The translations under genes and the position numbers were made by a program. Shown piece after piece: positions 5,446 through 5,491 of a stretch of 5,491 nt of DNA (positions are counted from its first letter, which is position 1; each line of letters begins with the position of its first letter). The notes under the pieces were generated by a model that had not been told where the DNA came from, searched no databases, and worked only from the letters and a program-made list of their open reading frames with translations. Source of the stretch: Pseudomonadota bacterium (lineage in GTDB: Bacteria; Pseudomonadota; Gammaproteobacteria; Halothiobacillales; Halothiobacillaceae); contig JAJYPA010000544.1 of NCBI GenBank assembly GCA_021795795.1, positions 1 to 5,491 of the forward strand. The letters are read 5' to 3'.

Positions 5446-5491
5446 GTGCTCCCCCTATAGGCCTTCTCTTGTCGCCTGTCCATACTACGAC

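Overview
The window holds a compact locus that looks built around cyclic di-GMP and extracellular polysaccharide, followed by an unrelated small membrane-protein gene. GC content is moderate (mid-50s by eye) and the families present are proteobacterial. The combination resembles an acidophilic Acidithiobacillus-type genome, but this genus guess rests on general resemblance only and is low confidence.

Layout. (1) Positions 866 to 1, minus strand: the N-terminal 288 codons of a sensor protein cut by the window edge, with a globin-like sensor domain followed by a GAF domain. The missing C-terminus is probably a GGDEF and/or EAL c-di-GMP module, which is inference. (2) Positions 3083 to 924, minus strand: a complete BcsA-type membrane glycosyltransferase (719 aa, GTG start) with all family 2 catalytic motifs, the gating-loop motif and a canonical c-di-GMP-binding PilZ domain. 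It also has a C-terminal extension that looks like a second, degenerate PilZ barrel. The sensor gene starts 57 nt after the bcsA stop, so the two are probably one operon. (3) Positions 3084 to 3725: a long divergent intergenic region with no convincing gene, but with several perfect inverted repeats, a repeated CATTG(CC) motif, a PhoB/OmpR-like direct repeat and paired hairpins. (4) Positions 3726 to 5081, plus strand: a sigma-54-type enhancer-binding regulator with a VpsR-like, receiver-like N-terminus, an intact AAA+ core with GAFTGA, and a Fis-type HTH. (5) Positions 5445 to 5257, minus strand: a 62-residue Pmp3/YqaE-type membrane protein, convergent with the regulator.

Working model (inference). 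The globin/GAF protein senses a signal and alters c-di-GMP. The VpsR-like regulator, whose relatives VpsR and FleQ bind c-di-GMP, controls the divergent synthase operon. The PilZ domain then gates the synthase allosterically, so one second messenger could act at both transcription and enzyme activity. BcsB, BcsC and BcsZ are not in the window. The exact polymer (cellulose or another beta-glucan) is therefore not settled.
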